Assembly (NCBI GenBank): GCA_934456295.1
Contig: CAKSHB010000064.1
Span: 1 to 7,115 of the forward strand
DNA: 7,115 nucleotides
Direction of reading: 5' to 3'
DNA from: an uncultured Clostridia bacterium
GTDB lineage: Bacteria > Bacillota > Clostridia > UBA1381 > UMGS1253
The position numbers and the translations under genes are program-made. Below, one piece after another: positions 1-5,672 of the stretch (the first letter of the stretch is position 1; every line of letters begins with the position of its first letter). The notes below the pieces were generated by a model, which was not told where the DNA came from, searched no databases, and worked only from the letters and a program-made list of their open reading frames with translations.

Positions 1-354
1 ATAGCTTTCTATCATGCCGAGCTTATCCTTCATGTCGGCGACGGCTTTATCCATATCCGTTCCTGTATTAAACTGCGCCATAACCATTGATACGCCTTCG
101 CTTGTCTGCGAGGTTATTGTGTTTATGCCGCTGACAGTGCTGACGGCGCTCTCGACGTTTTTCGTGACAAGGTTTTCAACCTCGGAGGAGCCGACATTTC
201 TGTACTGAGTTACCACTATTGCCATTGATAAGTCCATGTCTGGCATCATTTCGATAGGGAGCATTGTGAGTGCATATGCTCCGATGACAACGAATATCAG
301 TACAATCATTGTAACGGCAACGGGGCGTTTTACTGACAGTTCATGTAATTTCAT
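1..354 (-). CDS. RND-family efflux pump subunit (AcrB/HAE1-like), N-terminal 118 residues only
   Basis: This is the inner-membrane, proton-driven pump of a tripartite exporter. The gene runs off the left edge, so only its start is seen. The reverse complement of 1-354 reads open for 118 codons from an ATG at 352-354. It begins MKLHELSVKRPVAVTM, the usual RND opening: a short amphipathic helix, then a first membrane helix at about residues 12-32 ending in LPIEMMPDMD. Next comes a porter-domain stretch (about residues 45-118) with YRNVGSSEVENLVTKNVE and SGINTITSQTSEG, typical of the family. The start is supported by GGGGG at 364-368, nine bases upstream. Only 15 bases separate it from the adaptor stop codon, so it is the third gene of an operon. 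Family members are usually about 1000 residues. The substrate cannot be inferred; drugs, lipids or peptides are all possible. Confidence 0.93.
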   Translation of the reverse strand, partial: MKLHELSVKRPVAVTMIVLIFVVIGAYALTMLPIEMMPDMDLSMAIVVTQYRNVGSSEVENLVTKNVESAVSTVSGINTITSQTSEGVSMVMAQFNTGTDMDKAVADMKDKLGMIESY

Positions 355-369
355 CTATAAATACCCCCG

Positions 370-1797
370 TTACTGTGTTATGTTAATAAGATTATTCTTT
401 TCAGACAGATAATCCTTGCCCTTTATGACAATCTGTTCGCCAATATTCAGCCCCGAAATAACCTCGGTGTTTTCACCGTCCGATACGCCGCATACAATAT
501 CGCGCTTTGTTGCCGTTGTTCCGTTTGCAACATATACGAATGAAACATCGCCGTCCTGAATAACCGCATCGAGAGGAATTGTGAGAACACCTTCTTTTTC
601 ATCAAGCACAAGCGATACATCTGCAAACATTCCGACCTTTATCGAGTTATTGCTGTTGTCAACGCTTACCTTTACACTATAAAGTCCTGTTCGTGCATCT
701 TTTGTCTGATTAAGCGCCGTAACGGTTCCGGCAATATCTTTTATGTTTGCCGCAGTTACGGATATAAGCGCCGGAGCGCCGGTATGAACCGATGAAATCA
801 CCGATTCGGTAACATTAAACTGGACCTCTACATTGTTCGTGTTTTTTATTGTAAAAATTTCAACGCCGGGGGATACCATCTGACCTTTTGTGATGTTTTT
901 TGATGCCACATAACCCGATATGGGAGCGGTTATTGTTGTGTTTGCAAGGCTGTTTGAAGCAATATCGAGCGCAGCCTTTGCGGAATCGACATTCGCCTTT
1001 GAAACGCTTGTGCTTTTTTCATTGGTTACATTAACCGTCAAATCAAGCGTTTCTTTTGCAGAGTTCAGGCTTGTGAGTGCATTGACATAGCGTGTTTTTG
1101 CATTTTCGAGCGATGCCTGCTTTGACGCTTCAAGCGACGATACACTTGCCTGTGCATTCTGAACGGCGGTTTTTGCCGCGTCAAGGTCATTTTGTGAGAT
1201 TGAACCGAGGTCAAAAAGCTGCTTCATTCTGTCATAGTTCAAATTTGCGTCACTGAGAGCATTTCGTGCCGCAATCAAAGCGGTATCATTGTTGTAGAGT
1301 GTTTTTTCGCGCTCATATGCGGACAGCGCGGTGTCGTGCTCGATTTGTGCACGTTCAACCGCCTGGCGTGCCTGTGTTTCGGACTGGACCGTCGTGGAGT
1401 TTGCAACCATGTCATAATTCGCCTTTGCACTGTTATATGCGGCGAGAGCCTGGTTGTAGGAAAGACGGATATCAGTCGCATCAAGCGTTGCAAGTACGTC
1501 GCCGGCATTTACATATCTGCCTTCATCGGCATTTATGCTCAAAACCTTTGCACTAACCTTTGAAGAAACGCCGGCAATATCGCCTTCTTTAACTTCGCCT
1601 GTATATGAAACCGCGTTTTCAATGTTATTGCTGCCGACCGTATACACGGTAACATTTACCGCACTTTCCGAAGCGGGCGCGGTTTCTTCTTTTGCGCCGC
1701 AGCCCGAGAAAGAGAGCATGAGAGCTGCCGCAGTTATAAACGACGCTGTTTTTGCAAATGTTGATGTTTTTGCAAATGTTTTTGATAGTATGTTCAT
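370..1797 (-). CDS. RND efflux periplasmic-adaptor (HlyD/AcrA-type membrane fusion) lipoprotein
   Basis: This 475-residue adaptor would link the RND pump to the TolC-like tunnel. The N-terminus is a lipoprotein signal: a long n-region, hydrophobic residues about 18-30, and lipobox F30-S31-G32-C33, so Cys33 should be lipidated and anchor the protein to the outer face of the cytoplasmic membrane. Then come a first half of a lipoyl-like domain (about 65-110), a long Ala/Asn/Ser-rich alpha-helical hairpin (about 111-285), the second lipoyl half (ITAPISGYVASKNITKGQMV, about 288-315), a beta-barrel (about 322-400) and a membrane-proximal domain (about 403-475). R190, L194 and S201 at the hairpin tip match the spacing of the AcrA RLS motif that contacts TolC. 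The ATG at 1795-1797 follows GGAGGT (1811-1816) at a rather long 13 bases; no better in-frame start is seen. The gene sits 57 bases after the TolC-like gene and 15 bases before the pump gene. Confidence 0.93.
   Translation of the reverse strand: MNILSKTFAKTSTFAKTASFITAAALMLSFSGCGAKEETAPASESAVNVTVYTVGSNNIENAVSYTGEVKEGDIAGVSSKVSAKVLSINADEGRYVNAGDVLATLDATDIRLSYNQALAAYNSAKANYDMVANSTTVQSETQARQAVERAQIEHDTALSAYEREKTLYNNDTALIAARNALSDANLNYDRMKQLFDLGSISQNDLDAAKTAVQNAQASVSSLEASKQASLENAKTRYVNALTSLNSAKETLDLTVNVTNEKSTSVSKANVDSAKAALDIASNSLANTTITAPISGYVASKNITKGQMVSPGVEIFTIKNTNNVEVQFNVTESVISSVHTGAPALISVTAANIKDIAGTVTALNQTKDARTGLYSVKVSVDNSNNSIKVGMFADVSLVLDEKEGVLTIPLDAVIQDGDVSFVYVANGTTATKRDIVCGVSDGENTEVISGLNIGEQIVIKGKDYLSEKNNLINITQ
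1748..1780 (-). repeat. 18-bp tandem duplication inside the adaptor signal sequence
   Basis: An 18-base unit at 1748-1765 is followed at once by 15 identical bases at 1766-1780. In the adaptor this produces the doubled peptide TFAKTSTFAKTAS in the n-region ahead of the hydrophobic core. The duplication is in frame and lengthens the signal sequence without disturbing the lipobox. Confidence 0.85.
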
Positions 1798-1854
1798 TTT
1801 TTTGCGTATGACCTCCGTTATACAAATAATAAATATAAAGTATATTTAAAAATT

Positions 1855-2967
1855 TTAAATTCCCGTGGAAATATTGTACTGATATTTTATCACAGCAAGC
1901 TTATATGCAAGCTTTGCATTTTCAACATTTATTTCATACTGTGCCAAATCGTTCAGTACGGCGGTGAGCTGCATATTTGACATCATGCCCATTTCGTGCT
2001 TGAGTGACGCAGCGCTGAATTCACGTTTCTTTATGGAAAGATTTTTTTCTGCAACGTCAAGATTGCCTCTCGCAGTGAGTACGCTGTTGTAATCGCTGTG
2101 GATTGAAAGGGCAATAAGCTTTGTGTTGTTTGTCAGATTATAGTCGCTTTGTATAAGGTCGCTGTGCGCACTGTTATATGACGCTGTGTTAGGGGAGGAG
2201 TATTTTGAAGTTATATCAAAATACTTTTTTGCCAAACCCGCAGCTTCGCGGAGTGCGGCAGCATCATATCTGGCAGACAGCGCATTTGCTGCGTCCGTAT
2301 CTGCATCGCTTGTAAATTCGGAGTATTCGATATCATCGGTGAGGATAAAATCACATTTTTCATCATCAAGCTGAAGAGCGATTTTTAAATCTTCCTTCGC
2401 AAGTTCAAGAGTGCGTTTGTAATTATCAACAGCAAGCTTGCTCTGTGTAAGAGCAACGTCCGCATTATCGGCCTCAATCTGACTTATAAGTCCGAGCCTG
2501 TATCGCTCGTCAGCCGTATTTTTATTTTCCAGTGCGAGAGAATATGACTGTTCTGTGGTTTTTACAAGTCGTTCTGTGAGCTTATAATTGAAATATTTTT
2601 CCGTAACATTATAAGCAATCTTATTTGCTGTTTTTTCCTTTTCGAGTTTTCCCAGCCGGATTTGCGACTCATACACATTCACATAATATCCTTCTTTTAT
2701 GTATGCCGAAGAAAGACCGCCGGATATAGATACGGAGGCATTTTTTAAATCTCTCCGACTGAGTCTTGCGGCGTCAAGCGACACATTTGCGCTCGAAAGC
2801 TTTATGTCACATACCTGTAACTCGGGATTTTGTGAAAGAGCCATGTCAACAGCTTCATTCAAGCTGAGCGTATACGTTTTGTTTTCACTTTGCGACGCGT
2901 CCGCGGCATATGCATATGTCATCAGAGAAAAGCAAGCCAGCGCTAAACACATAAGTTTTTTTACCAT
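1855..2967 (-). CDS. TolC-like outer-membrane-efflux-family protein, short and barrel-poor
   Basis: This 370-residue secreted protein is the likely tunnel component of the tripartite pump. The signal peptide is residues 1-21 (MVKKLMCLALACFSLMTYAY then AAD), with an A-Y-A signal peptidase I site. The mature protein opens with TYTLSLNEAVDMALSQNPEL, the classic start of the outer-membrane efflux repeat. Two helical repeats follow, each with a tip turn: YRLGLISQIEADNADV (about 156-171) and HEMGMMSNMQLTAV (about 324-337). The segments that normally hold beta-strands (about 68-102 and 250-283) are short and lack the usual strand and LSQPLFDGG-type patterns. TolC relatives usually have 420-490 residues. 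I chose the ATG at 2965-2967 because TCCTTTCC at 2978-2985 gives GGAAAGGA ten bases upstream. Starts at 2976 (one base from the same site) and 3006 fit worse. It is the first gene of the operon, 57 bases before the adaptor. Confidence 0.85.
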   Translation of the reverse strand: MVKKLMCLALACFSLMTYAYAADASQSENKTYTLSLNEAVDMALSQNPELQVCDIKLSSANVSLDAARLSRRDLKNASVSISGGLSSAYIKEGYYVNVYESQIRLGKLEKEKTANKIAYNVTEKYFNYKLTERLVKTTEQSYSLALENKNTADERYRLGLISQIEADNADVALTQSKLAVDNYKRTLELAKEDLKIALQLDDEKCDFILTDDIEYSEFTSDADTDAANALSARYDAAALREAAGLAKKYFDITSKYSSPNTASYNSAHSDLIQSDYNLTNNTKLIALSIHSDYNSVLTARGNLDVAEKNLSIKKREFSAASLKHEMGMMSNMQLTAVLNDLAQYEINVENAKLAYKLAVIKYQYNISTGI

Positions 2968-3018
2968 AACAGTCATGTCCTTTCCGTGAAATAATTGCAG
3001 TAACATAATCGTTAATTC

Positions 3019-3027
3019 ATTATATCA
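3019..3027 (-). promoter_or_regulatory. Extended -10 promoter of the export operon
   Basis: On the minus strand the sequence reads TGATATAAT: a perfect TATAAT at 3019-3024 with the TGn extension at 3025-3027. No good -35 lies at 17 bases (ACAATT); TTGTTC is 23 bases away. Extended -10 promoters tolerate a poor -35. Transcription would start near 3012, giving a leader of about 45 bases to the chosen TolC-like start. Confidence 0.6.
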
Positions 3028-3056
3028 TTATCTTTTTAAATAATTGTGAACAAATT

Positions 3057-3110
3057 ATAAATATTAAAAAAATATATAAATATTAAAAAAATATATAAAT
3101 ATTAAAAACT
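3057..3110. repeat. 19-bp AT-only tandem repeat in the divergent promoter region
   Basis: The unit ATAAATATTAAAAAAATAT occurs at 3057-3075 and 3076-3094. A third, partial copy starts at 3095 and stays identical to about 3108, making roughly 2.7 copies with A-runs spaced about 19 bases apart. It lies upstream of both the export-operon and cupin promoters. A-tract DNA of this kind is often curved or bound by nucleoid proteins; any role here is inference. Confidence 0.85.
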
Positions 3111-3157
3111 TTTTATGTATATATAACTGATTTGCATAATAAAAACAATAAAAATAC

Positions 3158-3186
3158 TATACATTTTAATTGAAATGTGATAAAAT
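3158..3186 (+). promoter_or_regulatory. Probable promoter of the cupin gene
   Basis: TATACA at 3158-3163 and TAAAAT at 3181-3186 are 17 bases apart, and TGA at 3178-3180 makes an extended -10. The -35 matches consensus at four of six positions. A weaker alternative pair is TTGCAT (3132-3137) with TACTAT (3155-3160). Confidence 0.45.
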
Positions 3187-3218
3187 AAAAAACAGATTAC
3201 AACAAAGGGGAGATAAAA

Positions 3219-3575
3219 ATGCAGGGACTTGAAATTCTCGATTATAACGGAGCAGGCTATAATGCAACATTTAAATTTAATTCATGGATAGTTGCATATC
3301 TGAATTATGAGCCGCGTTTTGACAGAGAAACTCTTGACAAGCTTGAAAGGCACAACAAAACGGACGAAGTTTTCATATTGCTGGAAGGGGAGGCAACGCT
3401 TCTCATAGGTGAAAACGGGGAAGAGGTAAAAATGGAAAAATTCAAGCAGTATGTCGTAAAAAAGGGCGTATGGCACAACATAATCGTTTCAAAGGACGCA
3501 AAGGTTCTTGTTGTGGAAAATTCGGACACATCAAAGGAAAATTCCGACTATATGGCGTTTAGTGCAAAGAAATAA
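3219..3575 (+). CDS. Small single-domain cupin protein
   Basis: This is a 118-residue cytoplasmic protein with no signal peptide or membrane helix. The core is cupin-like. Motif 1 is RHNKTDEVFILLEGEATLLI (H45, E50, G57) and motif 2 is KKGVWHNIIV (H86), with VLVVEN closing the barrel. The classical HxH pair in motif 1 is HNK here, so one usual metal ligand is missing; metal could still be held by H45, E50 and H86, or the protein could bind a ligand without redox chemistry. The start is firm: AAAGGGGAG at 3204-3212 lies six bases from the ATG. It is transcribed alone, divergent from the export operon and convergent with thiT, and ends before a strong bidirectional hairpin. Small cupins include sugar isomerases, dioxygenases and ligand sensors; the sequence does not decide between them. 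Confidence 0.88.
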   Translation: MQGLEILDYNGAGYNATFKFNSWIVAYLNYEPRFDRETLDKLERHNKTDEVFILLEGEATLLIGENGEEVKMEKFKQYVVKKGVWHNIIVSKDAKVLVVENSDTSKENSDYMAFSAKK

Positions 3576-3680
3576 GCCGCCTGTGTCTTTGGAAAACGGA
3601 TTGAGTGCATACTTTTTCGTTATAAAACTGTCTGTCCGCAAATTGGGCAATATCTCATTATGCAAAAGTTTACAAAAACA

Positions 3681-3716
3681 AAAAAGTGATAAGACGCGAA
3701 TGTCTTATCACTTTTT
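3681..3716. terminator. Bidirectional intrinsic terminator between cupin and thiT
   Basis: A perfect 15-bp inverted repeat (arms 3681-3695 and 3702-3716) encloses a six-base loop. One arm ends in five T and the other begins with five A, so each strand has a U-tract. It sits between two converging genes and probably ends transcription of both: the cupin gene from the left and thiT from the right. The rest of 3576-3741 shows nothing else recognisable. Confidence 0.92.
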
Positions 3717-3741
3717 AATCTTTTGCACTAATAAGAAAGTG

Positions 3742-4299
3742 TTACTTTGATTTTATGGCTGCCTTTTGAATAAATGAGCTTAAAAGCGCCAGAACAACGG
3801 TAGTGATTATAATTTCGGGAACCATGTAGCTGCCGTTGTATACGAGCGAATATTCCCATACGCTCTGTCCTTCGTCGGCATATACGCCCCAGATAAGCAC
3901 GCCCGAAACTATATGGCACACAAAGCGCAAAAATGTAACAATTGCGCCGGAAACGGGGATTGCCCACATTTTTTTGCCGAGCATCTTATAAAAGAGCGAT
4001 GCAAGACCGAGCACACTGAAAGCGAATATGTAATCAAAGAATATTACGATGACAAAGCTGAAAAAATCCTGTGTCGGAGGCGGATAGAAGCCCATCATCA
4101 TCTGAATGAGGGAGTATGCGACGGAGGCAAGCAATCCCCATTTTACATCAAGCATGATTGAAACGACGATAATCGGAACCATGCTTGCAATTGTGATTGA
4201 GCCGCCCTGCATCCATGGCGCCGGTATAATCTTCGATACATACGCCAGTACGGTTGCAAGCGCTATCATGATTGCGCTTGTGGTGAGTTTTTTTGTCAT
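3742..4299 (-). CDS. thiT: Thiamine-specific ECF transporter S component (ThiT/YuaJ family)
   Basis: This 185-residue integral membrane protein with about six helices should bind thiamine outside the cell and pair with a shared EcfA-EcfA'-EcfT module, which is not in this window. Family signatures are W29-M-Q-G-G-S-I-T-I-A-S-M near the substrate site, the A9xxxA13 pattern in helix 1 used to contact EcfT, FVCHIVSGVLIWG and SLVYNGSYMVPE. From memory of the Lactococcus ThiT structure, its ligand residues H125, W133, Y146 and N151 correspond to H129, W137, Y150 and N155 here, all at a constant offset. Its E84-Y85 pair appears as D89-Y90. I chose the ATG at 4297-4299 because GGAAAGGA (4310-4317) lies ten bases upstream; an in-frame extension to 4368 would run into the riboswitch terminator. 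The upstream TPP riboswitch independently confirms the thiamine role. Confidence 0.95.
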   Translation of the reverse strand: MTKKLTTSAIMIALATVLAYVSKIIPAPWMQGGSITIASMVPIIVVSIMLDVKWGLLASVAYSLIQMMMGFYPPPTQDFFSFVIVIFFDYIFAFSVLGLASLFYKMLGKKMWAIPVSGAIVTFLRFVCHIVSGVLIWGVYADEGQSVWEYSLVYNGSYMVPEIIITTVVLALLSSFIQKAAIKSK

Positions 4300-4317
4300 A
4301 AGTATACAGTCCTTTCC

Positions 4318-4362
4318 GTGCCGCTCAGGCACATAACATAAATTTTTCCTGCGGTATGTGCC
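4318..4362 (-). promoter_or_regulatory. Two mutually exclusive hairpins in front of the thiT ribosome binding site
   Basis: On the minus strand GGCACATA (4355-4362) can pair with TATGTGCC (4328-4335), giving an 8-bp stem with a 19-base loop. The GTGCC end of that 3' arm (4329-4333 region) can instead pair with GGCAC (4318-4322) around a five-base loop. That second hairpin abuts the GGAAAGG binding site (4311-4317). Both cannot form fully at once. The pairing is seen directly; a role in translation control is inference. Confidence 0.4.
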
Positions 4363-4400
4363 AAACAAAAGAGCTGTGTCCGAAAACGGAACACAGCCCC
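4363..4400 (-). terminator. Riboswitch-linked intrinsic terminator
   Basis: The minus strand at 4371-4400 forms a stem of about 12 bp (arms GGGGCTGTGTTCCG and CGGACACAGCTC, one bulged T and one G-U pair) with a TTTT loop. It is followed by the U-rich TTTTGTTT at 4363-4370. It lies just downstream of the TPP aptamer and upstream of the thiT start, the standard layout for switching off when thiamine pyrophosphate is bound. Confidence 0.88.
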
Positions 4401-4416
4401 AAAAGTTCAGAATATG

Positions 4417-4530
4417 TTCCCTACGCCGGCATTACCCAAACAGGTTACGCTCACATATAAGCGAGCGACCGCACGGGTCAAAACGGAAACACGTTTAATC
4501 TCAGCCTGCTTTTCGCAAGCACCCCTGCTG
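4417..4530 (-). promoter_or_regulatory. TPP (THI-element) riboswitch aptamer
   Basis: The minus strand carries the diagnostic core of the thiamine-pyrophosphate aptamer in the right order. GGGGTGC (4519-4525) is followed by a 6-bp stem closed by GAAAA (GCTTGC with GCAGGC), then CTGAGA. Next is a variable arm with two extra hairpins (GACC/GGTC and CGCTCGC/GTGAGCG), then ACCTGTTTGGGTAATGCC and GGCGTAGGGAA ending near 4417. I could not assign a convincing outer P1 helix, so the exact ends are approximate. It should act in cis: bound TPP favours the terminator at 4363-4400 and stops thiT expression. Confidence 0.96.
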
Positions 4531-4545
4531 CGGATTTACAACACT

Positions 4546-4574
4546 ATTATACACTTTTTCTCTATATATGTCAA
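4546..4574 (-). promoter_or_regulatory. Consensus sigma-A promoter of the thiT leader
   Basis: The minus strand has TTGACA at 4569-4574 and TATAAT at 4546-4551 with exactly 17 bases between, a perfect match to consensus. Transcription would start near 4539, just before the aptamer begins. A constitutively strong promoter suits a gene controlled mainly by its riboswitch. Confidence 0.95.
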
Positions 4575-4823
4575 GAAAAAAATCACATATTTGCGTTTTT
4601 TTTTGTGAGTCAACCCCGAATTTTGTGTAAAGTCTTTACGAAGCCTCCAAGATGATATATCATAAAAATATCATTTTGGAGCTAACTATATAAAAGTCAA
4701 GTAGTTTTTGAAAAATAAATATAGTTTAGTATGAACATTGAAATATAAAGAATTGTGGATTTTGTGGCATGACAAATAAGCATTCAAAGGAAGACGATTT
4801 GTAAAAGGTGATTAAAGGCTTGC
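4575..4823. other. Gene-free AT-rich DNA between the thiT promoter and the IS110 remnant
   Basis: I see no coding sequence here. It should contain the right-hand end of the IS110 element, but no end can be fixed. Visible structures are the palindrome GTAAAGTCTTTAC near 4627-4639, a long inverted repeat at 4645-4681, and a weak 6-bp inverted pair ACAAAT/ATTTGT at 4772-4777 and 4797-4802. On the minus strand CTTGACTTTTATATAG (about 4686-4701) resembles a promoter-like element. Confidence 0.5.
4645..4681. repeat. 14-bp inverted repeat downstream of the transposase remnant
   Basis: The arms CTCCAAGATGATAT (4645-4658) and ATATCATTTTGGAG (4668-4681) pair over 14 positions with a single G-T wobble, around a nine-base loop. 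No U-tract follows on either strand, so an intrinsic terminator is unlikely. It could be a structured RNA end, a subterminal IS feature or a protein-binding palindrome. Confidence 0.7.
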
Positions 4824-5672
4824 TTACACCAAAAGTTCAGGACAGAATTGCTGTCCTGTGGTTAAAAGGTGGTAGATAACTCTTAGGAGTTTTCTGATAC
4901 AGTGTCCCTGAGCACATCTGTGACCTTTGCCCTCAGCTAACTTTTTGTTGTAATAAGTACGGAAAACCTCGTTATTGTTGATTACGGGTAAAATAATCTG
5001 ATACAGAGTTTTTCGCAAATATCGTGAGCCTTTATTTGTAATAGCCGTATGCTGTGCCGTAAACTGACTGGATTCATAGTGGTAAGGAGCAACACCTGCA
5101 AATTTAATTATCTGAGATGATTTTTGGTAGTTGCAAATGTCTCCTAATTCTGCTAAAATAGAAGTACTGGAAAAATGTGATATGCCCGGTATTGAAAGGA
5201 TAGCAGAGTTGTTTTTGACGGAGAACTCTGTTATCCTTTTATCTATTTCAGAAAGTTGTACCTCCAGTAATTCGATTTGACATATGAGGTGGCGTATTTG
5301 AATTTCTTCGGCGACAGAGGGTATGCCAATAGAAACCCGGGCAGCCGTTTTAAGCTGTTCGGCAGAAAGGGATATTCGCCCTCCTCGTCCTTTGAATTCA
5401 AAGCATTTACGAATACTGCGAATATCGGCATTTGCAATAGCGTTGGCGGAAGAAAAAGTTTTCAAAACGCTCATGTAAACAATTCCGTATTTAGAATGGA
5501 ACAATGAGTTGAATTCAGGGAATACAATATCAATGCATTTCTGAAGACGGTTTTTGTAAATGTTGAGCTCTTCTTTCAGATTGTGATGATGACGGGTTAG
5601 TTGTTTCTGTTCATAAAAGTCAAATCGGTTTACTTTCGTAATACGATATGGTAGAGTTCTTTGACAGTGCAT
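4824..5672 (-). pseudogene. IS110-family transposase, 5'-truncated (Transposase_20 half retained)
   Basis: The reading frame encodes 282 residues. The region from about residue 14 (KVNRFDFYEQKQLTRHHHNL) through KNRLQKCIDIVFPEF matches the linker and coiled-coil region of IS110 transposases. The C-terminal half has SAILSIPGISHFSSTSILAE (helix-hairpin-helix-like), FAGVAPYHYESSQF and NKGSRYLRKTLYQ, the Transposase_20 domain. S201 in YESSQF aligns with the catalytic serine of the usual YQSG motif; the following Gly is Ser here. The N-terminal DEDD (RuvC-like) domain, roughly 140 residues with the acidic metal ligands, is absent. The frame closes upstream at a TAG at 5685-5687, so the apparent ATG at 5672 is not the native start. 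The first residues derive from the neighbouring XRE gene read in another frame. No internal frameshift is seen. It cannot encode an active recombinase. Confidence 0.9.
4838..4858. repeat. 8-bp perfect hairpin at the 3' end of the transposase frame
   Basis: CAGGACAG (4838-4845) and CTGTCCTG (4851-4858) are perfect inverted arms around a five-base loop. They lie in the last codons of the IS110 remnant. There is no U-tract, so it is probably a structural feature of the IS end rather than a terminator. Confidence 0.6.

Noticed and set aside
14..208. Open frame on the plus strand, 64 codons
   Set aside because: It is the complement of the RND pump gene, whose protein similarity is clear; there is no ribosome binding site.
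1266..1849. Several overlapping open frames on both strands within the adaptor gene
   Set aside because: They are shadows of the adaptor reading frame, which has a full domain order; their translations are Cys/Arg/His-rich and match nothing.
1844..1860. Palindrome ATTTAAAA-A-TTTTAAAT overlapping the TolC-like stop codon
   Set aside because: It contains only A and T, forms a weak stem, and lies inside an operon, so a terminator role is unlikely.
2186..2989. Plus-strand open frames of 62 and 96 codons
   Set aside because: They are complementary to the TolC-like gene and have no start signals.
3057..3110. The 19-bp repeat as a CRISPR array
   Set aside because: Units are contiguous with no spacers and consist only of A and T; no cas genes are nearby.
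3508..3750. 80-codon frame overlapping the end of the cupin gene
   Set aside because: It runs through the bidirectional terminator and has no ribosome binding site or recognisable motif.
4300..4368. N-terminal extension of ThiT by 23 residues
   Set aside because: It would place the start inside the riboswitch terminator; the extension is not hydrophobic and lacks a ribosome binding site.
4414..4608. 64-codon frame across the riboswitch and promoter
   Set aside because: It lies opposite a clear TPP aptamer and consensus promoter, and its translation has no family features.
4824..5672. An active programmable IS110 recombinase
   Set aside because: The N-terminal domain with the DEDD metal ligands is missing and the frame is closed by a stop at 5685-5687.
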